From Natronoflexus pectinivorans (GTDB lineage Bacteria; Bacteroidota; Bacteroidia; Bacteroidales; Marinilabiliaceae), in the NCBI RefSeq assembly GCF_004345615.1, contig NZ_SLWK01000017.1, forward strand, positions 1-64,000: DNA of 64,000 nt. Direction: 5' to 3'. The translations under genes and the position numbers were made by a program. The notes below the pieces were generated by a model that saw nothing but the letters and a program-made list of their open reading frames with translations, was not told the DNA's origin and did no database searches. Positions 35,581 through 43,962 of this stretch are shown piece by piece. Position 1 is the stretch's first letter, and each line of letters opens with the position of its first letter.

Positions 35581-37080
35581 ATGAAACAATACGATCTCGT
35601 CATTATTGGAAGTGGGCCTGCAGGTTTTTCAGCTGCAGTAAGAGGTGTTGATTTTGGAATGAAAGTTTGTCTGATTGAAGGAGGGCATCTTGGGGGCGCT
35701 GGTATAATGAACGGTGCACTCACCTCCAAAACCATGTATGAGCTTTCGCTTGATTACTCTGTTGCGGCACGCGTAGACAGAGGCTACAGAGCCAGTGGCT
35801 TAACGGTTGATTACAAACAGGTAAGAAACACGGTGATTCAAGCCGCTAAGGAGAAACAATATCAAATGAGGAGCCAGATCGAAACATTTGCAAGGAACAA
35901 GCAAATGCAAGGCTCTATAACACTGATTCATGGGATGGCCTCTTTTATTGACCAGCATACACTTTCTGTTAAAACAGAAAGTGGCGAAGAGAATATAAAA
36001 GGAGAAAACATACTGATCGCGACGGGGTCTCAACCCAGAAAATATCCCGACCTTGAAGTAGATGGCGAACGAATCATCAATTCAGAAGGCATTCTATCTT
36101 TAAAGCACTTCCCTGAAAGAATACTTATTATTGGCTCAGGAATCATCGGTTGTGAGTTTGCCACCATCTTTTCAAATTTCAAGCAGACAGAAGTGCATTT
36201 GGTGGACAGAGCCAATCGGGTACTTCCATATGAGGATGATGACGTAAGTGACTATGTGGCAGAAAATTTGACCGGCAACGGCGTAACCATCCATCATACG
36301 GCTCAGTTGAGAACCATCGTCAAGCACCCCGGACACCTGGAGGTCATTCTCGACTACGACAACGGGCACAGCAAAGTTTTGGAAGTTGATGTGGCTCTCA
36401 TATCAATAGGCAGGGTTTCGAACCTGAAATATTTAAAGCCTGAAAACGCAGGATTAACACCTACTGATAAAGGCATATTGGAAATAAACGACAATTGTCA
36501 GGTCATTATAAACGGACAGCCTTCCAATATTTATGCCGCCGGCGATGTTACAGGGCATTCTCAATTATATAGTGTGGCCGAACTACAGGGACGCAAAGCG
36601 GTTGAAAAAATGGCCGGGAAAGTTGGTTATCCACTGGATTACTCACACATGAGTACACTGATGTTTTTTAAGCCTGAAGTGGCCGCCGTAGGAGCCAATG
36701 AAAAGATGCTTCAAAAAGCTGGAATTGCTTATAAAGCGGCTTATTACTCAAACAAACTAATAAACCGTGCCATTGCCATGCGAAGCACCACTGGTTTTAT
36801 TAAAATACTTGTAAGCGATGACCACGAACAACGAATTTTAGGTATGCGTGCCTCTGGCCCGCAAGCTTCATCATACATTGTTTCTGTGGCGCACCTCATA
36901 AATCAGGGTGACAGTCTTGGCGAAGTCCTGAAAATATTTTACCCTCACCCCAGCGTAGCCGAAGGGATACAAGAGTGCCTCAGGACAATTGGGAAACGAT
37001 CAATATATAAACCCATGGCATTTCCTGATGAGATTTATATCAGGGAATGGAAACCCAGTGATCAAATGGATCAAAGCTGA
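35581..37080 (+). CDS. FAD-dependent pyridine nucleotide oxidoreductase lacking the redox cysteine pair
   Basis: A 499-residue member of the class I disulfide reductase family (dihydrolipoamide dehydrogenase, SthA). It has the FAD Rossmann motif VIIGSGPAGFSAAV (8-21), the NAD(P) motif ILIIGSGIIGCEFA, the second FAD motif IYAAGDVTGHSQL and the C-terminal HPHPSVAEG dyad. The CxxxxC active site expected in GGTCLNVGCIPSK is instead GGAGIMNGALTSK, so both cysteines are absent. A disulfide reductase is therefore unlikely; a transhydrogenase, NADH oxidase or quinone reductase-like role fits better. Substrate unknown. It stands alone between a terminator and a serine hydrolase gene. Confidence 0.85.
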   Translation: MKQYDLVIIGSGPAGFSAAVRGVDFGMKVCLIEGGHLGGAGIMNGALTSKTMYELSLDYSVAARVDRGYRASGLTVDYKQVRNTVIQAAKEKQYQMRSQIETFARNKQMQGSITLIHGMASFIDQHTLSVKTESGEENIKGENILIATGSQPRKYPDLEVDGERIINSEGILSLKHFPERILIIGSGIIGCEFATIFSNFKQTEVHLVDRANRVLPYEDDDVSDYVAENLTGNGVTIHHTAQLRTIVKHPGHLEVILDYDNGHSKVLEVDVALISIGRVSNLKYLKPENAGLTPTDKGILEINDNCQVIINGQPSNIYAAGDVTGHSQLYSVAELQGRKAVEKMAGKVGYPLDYSHMSTLMFFKPEVAAVGANEKMLQKAGIAYKAAYYSNKLINRAIAMRSTTGFIKILVSDDHEQRILGMRASGPQASSYIVSVAHLINQGDSLGEVLKIFYPHPSVAEGIQECLRTIGKRSIYKPMAFPDEIYIREWKPSDQMDQS

Positions 37081-37283
37081 GCCCACCTGCATTTTGATAA
37101 TACCCATTAACAATAGATCGTTAGTCCCGAGATATTCGAGATTATATTATTAGATCCAGGCATATTTCTTATTATCAACTAATTGAACATCATGCCTGCT
37201 AGCATGTATATATTTAAGATCAGGTAAATAAAAAACATTAACGAACTATTAAGTTTATACTTCGGTTGAAAACACAAAGTGTG

Positions 37284-38453
37284 ATGATTAATTTCTTTAA
37301 CAGAAATGCAAAAAAAACAATGTTCATTGTTTTTACAACCATGTTGATACTTTCAACATGGTTCATTCTGCCATATTATTTAAAAAGAGCTATTATCCAT
37401 CAACACCCGGGAATATACGATTACGAAATTTTTCCAAACAGAACAATTGAAACAAACGCCCCCCAACCATGGCCAGCATCATCATTATATGGCATACCGA
37501 TCTTTTCAGATGAACAAAAAGATTCAGTAGAACTGATGAAAACCACCGCGTTTTTAGTGATAAGTAACGACTCGCTAATATTTGAATATTATGCAGATGA
37601 TGATGACAAAACCAGCATATCCAACTCGTTCTCTGTCGCCAAAAGCATTATAGGCCTGTTAATCGGTGCAGCCATAGACGATGGTTACATAAAAAATCTT
37701 CATCTACCCATAGAAGAGCTTTTACCTGATTACACCAATTTGCACGGACAAGGGCTAACCCTGGAGCATTTACTGACCATGAGTTCGGGAACAGATTGGG
37801 ATGAAGCATATAGCTCAGCTTTCTCCATTACAACAAAAGCCTATTATGGTAATGATTTGAACGCTCTCATGCACAGAATAACGGTAACTGATTCGCCGGG
37901 AAGCACCTTCAATTACAGGAGTGGCGACACCCAGCTTCTTGCAACTATTCTGACGCGAGTAACCGGAATGACTGTTTCGCAATATGCTTCGCAAAAGCTT
38001 TGGCAACCCATGGGAGCTGAGACTCCTGCACTATGGTCTATTGACAGAGAGCACGGAATGGAAAAGGCATATTGCTGTTTTAACAGCAATGCCAGAGATT
38101 TTGCAAGAATCGGGCAACTAATTTTGAATAACGGAAACTGGAAGGGCAACCAAATCATTCCCGAAAAATACATTCAGAAATCTATAACTCCTGCCTCTCA
38201 CCTAAAAGACCGGGATGGAAATCTCGTGGATTTTTATGGCTACCAATGGTGGATTATGCAATACAATGGAGAGAAAATTCCATATGCAAGAGGGATTTTA
38301 GGCCAGTATATTTTCATTGTACCGTCTATCAACACCATCATTGTTCGGTTGGGACATGAAAGAAGTGAAATAAGAATAGAAGAGCACCCAATTGATGCAT
38401 ATATCTGGTTGAAAACAGGAATAGATTTGCATAAGCAAATCTATTCACAATAG
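37284..38453 (+). CDS. Serine hydrolase, beta-lactamase/class C fold
   Basis: A membrane-anchored protein of about 389 residues. An N-terminal hydrophobic segment (about 13-31, MFIVFTTMLILSTWFILPY) precedes a class C penicillin-binding fold with SVAK (117-120, the nucleophile Ser and general-base Lys), and a Tyr-containing second motif in TFNYRSGDTQLLATIL. This group covers esterases, D-aminopeptidases and peptidases as well as beta-lactamases, so no substrate is given. I start at ATG 37284; the frame opens with TTG 37266. It ends 20 bp from the convergent purF-like gene. Confidence 0.85.
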   Translation: MINFFNRNAKKTMFIVFTTMLILSTWFILPYYLKRAIIHQHPGIYDYEIFPNRTIETNAPQPWPASSLYGIPIFSDEQKDSVELMKTTAFLVISNDSLIFEYYADDDDKTSISNSFSVAKSIIGLLIGAAIDDGYIKNLHLPIEELLPDYTNLHGQGLTLEHLLTMSSGTDWDEAYSSAFSITTKAYYGNDLNALMHRITVTDSPGSTFNYRSGDTQLLATILTRVTGMTVSQYASQKLWQPMGAETPALWSIDREHGMEKAYCCFNSNARDFARIGQLILNNGNWKGNQIIPEKYIQKSITPASHLKDRDGNLVDFYGYQWWIMQYNGEKIPYARGILGQYIFIVPSINTIIVRLGHERSEIRIEEHPIDAYIWLKTGIDLHKQIYSQ

Positions 38454-38473
38454 TTCCAATAAAAAACTTCGTT

Positions 38474-40387
38474 TTAACAACAAGACTGATAAGCCCTTGC
38501 ATTATTTCCTTCAACGTAATTTATGAAAGCCGAATTCACCACTTTATTTCCACCCGGAGTTGGATAATTTCCCGTAAAATACCAGTCGCCCAAGTCATTG
38601 GGACAAGCCTTATTTAAATTCACAACTGATTGAAACAGCACTTCAACATCGGCATCTATATCAACAGGACGAAGCATTTCGGCCACTTTGGCTGAAATTT
38701 GTTCATCGGTAAAGGGTCTGTAAATATCCTTTACATAGTTCATCATCTCCTCTTTGGGAAGGTTCATCTGTGATTTACACTTCTCATAAACTTCTGTTAT
38801 GGTACTCTCTAAGCCGTTTTCTTTTAACAACTCAATGGCTGCTCTAAAAGCACAAAAGTCACCCAAACGAGCCATATCAATACCATAACAATCCGGATAT
38901 CTGATTTGTGGAGCCGACGAGACAATGATTATTTTCTTGGGATGGAGACGATCTAGAATTTTCAGGATACTCTGTTTGAGAGTGGTTCCTCTTACTATAG
39001 AGTCGTCGATAACCACTAATGTATCAACTTTATTCCGAACAATTCCATAGGTCACGTCATAAACGTGAGCCACCATGTCGTCTCTCGAAGAGTCAGCTGT
39101 AATAAATGTGCGGAGCTTAACGTCTTTCACGGCTATTTTCTCAACTCTTGGTTCACGGGAAAGAATCTCTTCCATCTTGGTTGTATCAGGATTGACGCCT
39201 AATTTACGAACCTCATCAAGTCTCCATTTCACCAGATATTCTCTCACCCCTTCCATCATCCCATAAAATGCGGTTTCAGCCGTATTTGGAATGTATGAGA
39301 AAACAGTATCTTCAAGGTTATGGTTAATCTTTTTCAGTATAAGCGGAGCAAGTAATCTTCCTAGTTCTTTGCGCTCAAGATATATTGATTTATCACTACC
39401 CCGGGAGAAATAGATTCTTTCGAATGAACATGATTTTCGAGTTTGAGGTACACTGACCATCTCTTCTTTAATTTGTCCATCCTTTTTAATAATTAGAGCA
39501 TATCCGGGTTTTAATTCCTGCACTTCATTGGCTCTAACGTCTAAAGCAGTCTGAATCACCGGACGCTCAGAAGCAACTACCACAATTTCGTCGTTGTAAT
39601 AGTAAGATGCAGGACGTATTCCCCATGGATCGCGTGCTACAAAAGCATCTCCATGTCCCAGCAAACCTGCAAGCACATATCCTCCATCCCACTTTTTACT
39701 TGATCGTTCGAGAATTTTACGTACATCGAGATCCCTTTCAATGAAGCTGGATATTTCACGATTGCTGTAACCTTCATTCTTAAACTGTCGGAAAAGTAAC
39801 TGATTCTCCTCGTCCAGAAAATGGCCTACATTTTCGAGAATAGAAACGGTATCGGTGTAGTCCTTTGGGTGTTGGCCTAATTCCACCAAAGCATTGTAGA
39901 TTTCATCCACATTGGTGAGGTTAAAATTACCCGCCAAAACAAGGTTTCGCGATCTCCAGTTGTTCTCACGCATAACAGGGTGAACATAATCCAGCGAGTC
40001 ATTTCCAAAAGTGCCATATCTTAAATGCCCCAGATAAAGTTCACCGGCAAATGGGAGGTTCTCCTTTGCCCAAATGGAATCACAAAACTGCTCATGGTTA
40101 TGATCATCATCGTATTGAAAATGTTTAAATATTCTTGAGAACACATCCTGAATAGGATTACTTAGATTAGACCGCTCCCTAAAGAGATATTTTTTACCTG
40201 CAGGCTGATCAATTTTCAGGTTTACAACTCCGGCTCCGTCCTGTCCCCTGTTGTGCTGCTTCTGCATTAACAGGTAGAGTTTATTCAGCCCGTAACGCCA
40301 TGTTCCATACTTTTCCCGGTAGTAATCCAAAGGTTTTAGCAACCTGATTAGAACCACCCCACACTCATGTTTAACTTGATCGCTCAT
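38474..40387 (-). CDS. purF: Amidophosphoribosyltransferase-like protein, long form
   Basis: A 637-residue glutamine-PRPP amidotransferase relative: an N-terminal class II glutaminase domain with Cys9 as the expected nucleophile (HECGVV; no long propeptide), NRGQDGAG, and a C-terminal phosphoribosyltransferase domain with the PRPP loop VVIDDSIVRGTT. Normal PurF has about 500 residues; the extra length lies inside the glutaminase domain and at the C-terminus. The first purine step is the likely reaction, but a second, specialised copy cannot be excluded, so the symbol is tentative. A -7 box TAAATTTG lies on the minus strand at 40414-40421. Confidence 0.75.
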   Translation of the reverse strand: MSDQVKHECGVVLIRLLKPLDYYREKYGTWRYGLNKLYLLMQKQHNRGQDGAGVVNLKIDQPAGKKYLFRERSNLSNPIQDVFSRIFKHFQYDDDHNHEQFCDSIWAKENLPFAGELYLGHLRYGTFGNDSLDYVHPVMRENNWRSRNLVLAGNFNLTNVDEIYNALVELGQHPKDYTDTVSILENVGHFLDEENQLLFRQFKNEGYSNREISSFIERDLDVRKILERSSKKWDGGYVLAGLLGHGDAFVARDPWGIRPASYYYNDEIVVVASERPVIQTALDVRANEVQELKPGYALIIKKDGQIKEEMVSVPQTRKSCSFERIYFSRGSDKSIYLERKELGRLLAPLILKKINHNLEDTVFSYIPNTAETAFYGMMEGVREYLVKWRLDEVRKLGVNPDTTKMEEILSREPRVEKIAVKDVKLRTFITADSSRDDMVAHVYDVTYGIVRNKVDTLVVIDDSIVRGTTLKQSILKILDRLHPKKIIIVSSAPQIRYPDCYGIDMARLGDFCAFRAAIELLKENGLESTITEVYEKCKSQMNLPKEEMMNYVKDIYRPFTDEQISAKVAEMLRPVDIDADVEVLFQSVVNLNKACPNDLGDWYFTGNYPTPGGNKVVNSAFINYVEGNNARAYQSCC

Positions 40388-40413
40388 GTTGAATTATCAC
40401 AAAAATATTAATG

Positions 40414-40421
40414 CAAATTTA
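40414..40421 (-). promoter_or_regulatory. -7 element upstream of the purF-like gene
   Basis: The minus strand reads TAAATTTG here, matching TAnnTTTG 27 bases before the start codon. No -33 TTTG is evident at 19-21 bases. Confidence 0.4.
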
Positions 40422-40489
40422 TTCTGTTTTTAATTATAATTCCATTATTAAAACCAGGAAACTTAATCACCAACCAAATACCTTTAAAC

Positions 40490-40518
40490 AAAAAACCGCC
40501 GTAATACGGCGGTTTTTC
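40490..40518 (-). terminator. Terminator after the SPOR gene
   Basis: CCGCCG (40496-40501), loop TAATA, CGGCGG (40507-40512), extended by A runs on one side and T runs on the other. On the minus strand it follows the SPOR gene stop by 6 bp and ends in a T tract; it also works in the opposite direction. Confidence 0.85.
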
Positions 40519-40523
40519 TTATA

Positions 40524-40994
40524 TTAATTCCTGTTAAAATCGTCCAATCTGATGGCCGGTTCTCTGACCACATAGCTGTTTGGAAAAATACCCCTGACAT
40601 TCTTCAACAGAGGTAATGCTTCATGTTTGTGTCTGAAACTGCCGACCCTGACTCTCCAAAATGGAGCGTTGTACTCAACTAATACACGCTCATCGGGAAA
40701 CTGACTTAACAGTTTCGTCCTGACTTCCTGCGCCTCCTGTCTGGCTTGCGCACCAGTACCTGAATATAATTGAATACGATACCCTTCAACACCGGGCATG
40801 TTTCGGTTATTCCGAACATAGTGTCCCATCATCTGCTCAACCGCTGGTGACTGGCGGATAACAATACGCCCCTCGCCCATTCTCCGACTTTCAACTCGTG
40901 CAAAAGGAGAATCTCCGGCTGTCCACCTCCCTTCCTGACCAAATGCCACTTGACACAACAAACTAAATATTGCGATAAGAAGTACCTTCATCAT
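40524..40994 (-). CDS. Secreted SPOR-domain protein
   Basis: A 156-residue protein with a signal peptide (about 1-19, MMKVLLIAIFSLLCQVAFGQ) and a C-terminal SPOR domain (VEGYRIQLYSGTGAQARQEA, then VRVGSFRHKHEALPLLKNV), which in known proteins binds denuded glycan strands at division septa. The region between is basic and of low complexity. Start at ATG 40994 (40991 possible); a TTG at 41009 opens the frame. Its own terminator follows. Together with the nearby dcw cluster this fits a cell-wall role, but no partner is adjacent. Confidence 0.85.
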   Translation of the reverse strand: MMKVLLIAIFSLLCQVAFGQEGRWTAGDSPFARVESRRMGEGRIVIRQSPAVEQMMGHYVRNNRNMPGVEGYRIQLYSGTGAQARQEAQEVRTKLLSQFPDERVLVEYNAPFWRVRVGSFRHKHEALPLLKNVRGIFPNSYVVREPAIRLDDFNRN

Positions 40995-41083
40995 TACGTT
41001 ATAATTCAACAGTGGTGATTAAAAACTAAAGCTCCTAATCAAGAATTGTACCATCCCACTTTTTTCATGACAAAGATACTGAT

Positions 41084-41923
41084 TTATTCTCTTTCGGGAA
41101 CGACCAAAAGGGGCAAATCTGAAAGATTGAGTAACTCGTTGGCAAAAGGGTGAAAAATACTATCAAAAGGATTCATTGTTTTTCTAACTGGAAGAGCTAT
41201 AATGGTTACATCCTTCTCATGTGCATATTTCAACATTTCCTTTGGCCCTTCGGAACCATCTACCTGAATGGCTTCCACATTCAGGAAAGGATCTTTTTTG
41301 AGATATTTTTCAACCTGGTGCATGTAAGTGTTAACCCTACCGGACATAAACCACCTGGATTTTTTATTGATTCCTGCGACCAATACAGAAGCATTGGAAA
41401 GTCTTGCAAACTGGGCAACCTGAGGAACTATTCTACGGCTCACTTTCTCTGTATCAATTGGAAGTAGAATCTTCTGGTTCTCTTTAAAAACCATCTCTTT
41501 TCGAACTGCCAAAACCGGACACGGAGCATTAGCTACCAACCTGTATGCATTGCTACCAAGCCAACGATCTTCGAAACCTGAAACACCGTGGGTACCAATT
41601 ACGATAAGGTCAGAATCATCATAATGAGCCTGATTGGTAATTTCACGAACTACATTTCCCTCGCGAATTTTAAAGTCTATTTGTCCATTCTCTACCACAT
41701 AATTGTCACGCACACGTTTCATCAAATAACTCATAAAATCCACATCCATATCTTTTAAAGCTAGATCCGGATTGTTTTTGGCAAATTGCGGATGATACTT
41801 CAAACCGGTTCTAACGTGCATCATTCGTAGTTTTGCCTTTATCAGGTTTGCAATATCCAAACCCATATCCACAGCAAAAATGGAGTCTTCAGAGAAATCA
41901 ACCGGAACTAAAATGCGCTTCAT
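41084..41923 (-). CDS. Universal stress protein, tandem UspA domains
   Basis: A 279-residue protein built of two Usp domains. The first (1-145) begins KRILVPVDFSEDS and has the nucleotide-binding loop GTHGVSGFEDRWLGSNAYRL (about 111-130), matching G-2x-G-9x-G-S/N; the second (about 150-279) lacks the full loop and is likely a non-binding partner. Such proteins bind ATP and respond to stress or energy state. The start lies at the edge of a 393-bp divergent region shared with an AhpD-like gene. Confidence 0.9.
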   Translation of the reverse strand: MKRILVPVDFSEDSIFAVDMGLDIANLIKAKLRMMHVRTGLKYHPQFAKNNPDLALKDMDVDFMSYLMKRVRDNYVVENGQIDFKIREGNVVREITNQAHYDDSDLIVIGTHGVSGFEDRWLGSNAYRLVANAPCPVLAVRKEMVFKENQKILLPIDTEKVSRRIVPQVAQFARLSNASVLVAGINKKSRWFMSGRVNTYMHQVEKYLKKDPFLNVEAIQVDGSEGPKEMLKYAHEKDVTIIALPVRKTMNPFDSIFHPFANELLNLSDLPLLVVPERE

Positions 41924-42316
41924 GGATAAAAAATTAGTAATTCAAGGATAACAGCTGCCAAAACCGAATAATCAATCGGTATTTAACTGACTTAATCTCG
42001 AATTATGGTTAAAAAATTATTGGCTAAGATGTATTTCATAGAATACTTAAAAACGAATATATAAACGAAAACCCAATTTAACAATTTCTAAGCATTTTTC
42101 ATTTTTACGACACTCAGAATGAAAGGTTATATCTAATATTGAAAATTATTCAACAATCATATTTTCCGCAATGCGGAAAATATATCCGAACACTGACAAA
42201 TAGTATATTTTTTTGCAAACCTTTTTTATATTTTTATTTTCTACAAAAAGGGATCATGGAACTTGTCCCGAGGCCTCGAGACAAATTGTAGTTACTTAAA
42301 AACAAATTATAGACTT
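41924..42316. other. Divergent regulatory region with two palindromes
   Basis: Gene-free 393 bp between the universal stress protein gene (leftward) and the AhpD-like gene (rightward). It holds a 25-bp palindrome at 42159-42183 with perfect 12-bp arms (ATATTTTCCGCA and its complement, one central A) and a near-perfect 22-bp palindrome at 42263-42284 (TTGTCCCGAGG arm, one mismatch). The first is placed as an operator for either gene; the second resembles a repeated intergenic element seen twice more in the window. No other structure recognised. Confidence 0.5.
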
Positions 42317-42676
42317 ATGAATAAGCAGATAAAAGAATTCAGAGAATACCGTTCAAAGATGAATGAACGCATATTAACCTCCGATAATCTGGTATTAAAA
42401 AGATTGTTTAACCTTGACACCAACACCTACGCAGAGGGAGCATTAAGCACCGGAATTAAGGAAATGCTTGGATTGGTTAGTTCAATGGTTCTCAGATGCG
42501 ACGACTGCATTAAGTACCATTTGGAAAAATGCTATGAACAAAAAGTGACAACAGAAGAGATTATGGAGATATTTTCTGTAGCCAATATTGTGGGTGGAAC
42601 CATTGTTATTCCACACACCAGAAGAGCCTTGGAGTACTGGGATCTTCTCAACAACTCAGAAAATCAGGAGATTTAG
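42317..42676 (+). CDS. Carboxymuconolactone decarboxylase/AhpD-like protein
   Basis: A 119-residue all-helical protein with the CxxC motif RCDDCIKYHL (Cys, two residues, Cys, three residues after which His is spaced as in AhpD) and the GTIVIPHTRRALEYW C-terminus of the CMD family. AhpD-like proteins are thiol-disulfide peroxidase partners; a peroxide or redox role is inferred. Start is ATG 42317; the frame opens upstream at 42263 inside a palindrome and I reject that extension. The ahpC partner is not here. An acyltransferase gene follows 102 bp on. Confidence 0.85.
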   Translation: MNKQIKEFREYRSKMNERILTSDNLVLKRLFNLDTNTYAEGALSTGIKEMLGLVSSMVLRCDDCIKYHLEKCYEQKVTTEEIMEIFSVANIVGGTIVIPHTRRALEYWDLLNNSENQEI

Positions 42677-42747
42677 GCATCTACCCGGGAACATCCTTAT
42701 ACCGGCTTTTATTATTGCAATAAATTTCATATATTGAATGTTTAGTG

Positions 42748-42755
42748 TAATTTTG
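42748..42755 (+). promoter_or_regulatory. -7 element upstream of the acyltransferase gene
   Basis: TAATTTTG matches TAnnTTTG 23 bases before ATG 42779. No TTTG is seen at the expected -33 distance. Confidence 0.35.
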
Positions 42756-42778
42756 CACAAAACCATCTAAAAAGAATA

Positions 42779-43942
42779 ATGGTGCACGAACATCTGTTGG
42801 ACTTTGAATCGATAAGACCATACGAGGATCAGGAGATTCAATCAGTTTTCAATCGTCTAAAAAGTGAAAAATCATTTCTCAGGTTGCTGGGTTTTCTTTA
42901 TCCGCAATTGCCCCCGGAGCAATTTATGGATAAACTGATGCATCTGAAATCCATTCGGCAATTTCAGGAGCAGGTGATTTCAGCTTATGTAAAGGACGTT
43001 ATAAAAAAAACCACCAAAGGTGTTACTGTTGACGGTTTGAAGAAACTCAATAAAAAAGATTCTTATCTGTTCATATCAAATCACAGGGATATAGTTCTTG
43101 ATCCCGCCATTTTAAATGTACTGCTTTTTGAACACGGATTCAATACAACTGAAATTGCCATAGGCGATAATTTATTGATCTATCCCTGGATTACTGACCT
43201 GGTAAAACTCAACCGTACTTTTATAGTTAAAAGAAACCTGCCCATCAAGCAAATGATGGAAAGCTCAAGGGTTTTATCATCCTACATTCGTTATACCCTC
43301 TCAGAAAAAAAACACAGCATCTGGATTGCTCAAAGAGAAGGCCGCTCTAAAGACGGCAACGACAGAACACAAATAAGCCTTTTAAAGATGCTTAATATAG
43401 CAGGCAAAAACTCTTTGGTAGAGAATTTCAAGGAACTAAAGATTGTCCCTGTTTCCATCTCCTATGAATTTGACCCATGTGACTATCTTAAGGCCATGGA
43501 GTTTCTGAATAAAAGAGACAATGCCGATTATCAGAAAACAAAGGAAGATGATTTAATGCATATGGCAACAGGGCTGCGAGGCAGGAAAGGAAGAGTCCAT
43601 TTTGCTTTTGGTCAGCCTTTGACCAAAGAGTTGGACTCGATTGACACATTGACTGTTAAAAACGACCAGTTTTCTGCTCTTGCTGATTTGATTGATCGCC
43701 ATGTTCATTTGAATTACAAATTATGGCCGGGAAATTATGTTGCTCTTGACATTCTAAACAAAAGTGACGAAAACGCCAAGAACTATACTGGCAAGGAAAA
43801 ACTGGAATTCTTAGAATATCTGGAAGATCATATCAGCAGAACTAAAGGTGCCGATCGTGGTTTCATATACAACTCCTTATTGGAAATGTATGCCAACCCT
43901 GTAGTTAACCAGCGCTCATACAACGTCGAAGCCAACTTATAA
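42779..43942 (+). CDS. PlsC-like acyltransferase
   Basis: A 387-residue protein of the glycerophosphate/lysophosphatidate acyltransferase superfamily. The catalytic block reads FISNHRDIVLDPAIL (about 97-111); the His-Asp spacing is five residues rather than the four of HX4D, and Asp also occurs two after His. Further blocks are FIVKRNLPIKQMMESS and WIAQREGRSKDG (the EGxR-like motif; here EGRS). There is a long C-terminal extension of about 150 residues. Acceptor and acyl donor unknown; not linked to glsA by position. Confidence 0.8.
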   Translation: MVHEHLLDFESIRPYEDQEIQSVFNRLKSEKSFLRLLGFLYPQLPPEQFMDKLMHLKSIRQFQEQVISAYVKDVIKKTTKGVTVDGLKKLNKKDSYLFISNHRDIVLDPAILNVLLFEHGFNTTEIAIGDNLLIYPWITDLVKLNRTFIVKRNLPIKQMMESSRVLSSYIRYTLSEKKHSIWIAQREGRSKDGNDRTQISLLKMLNIAGKNSLVENFKELKIVPVSISYEFDPCDYLKAMEFLNKRDNADYQKTKEDDLMHMATGLRGRKGRVHFAFGQPLTKELDSIDTLTVKNDQFSALADLIDRHVHLNYKLWPGNYVALDILNKSDENAKNYTGKEKLEFLEYLEDHISRTKGADRGFIYNSLLEMYANPVVNQRSYNVEANL

Positions 43943-43962
43943 CAAACAGAATTTCACACATT

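Noticed and set aside
42263-42316. N-terminal extension of the AhpD-like protein
   Set aside because: It falls within a palindrome and has no similarity to the family; ATG 42317 is the natural start.
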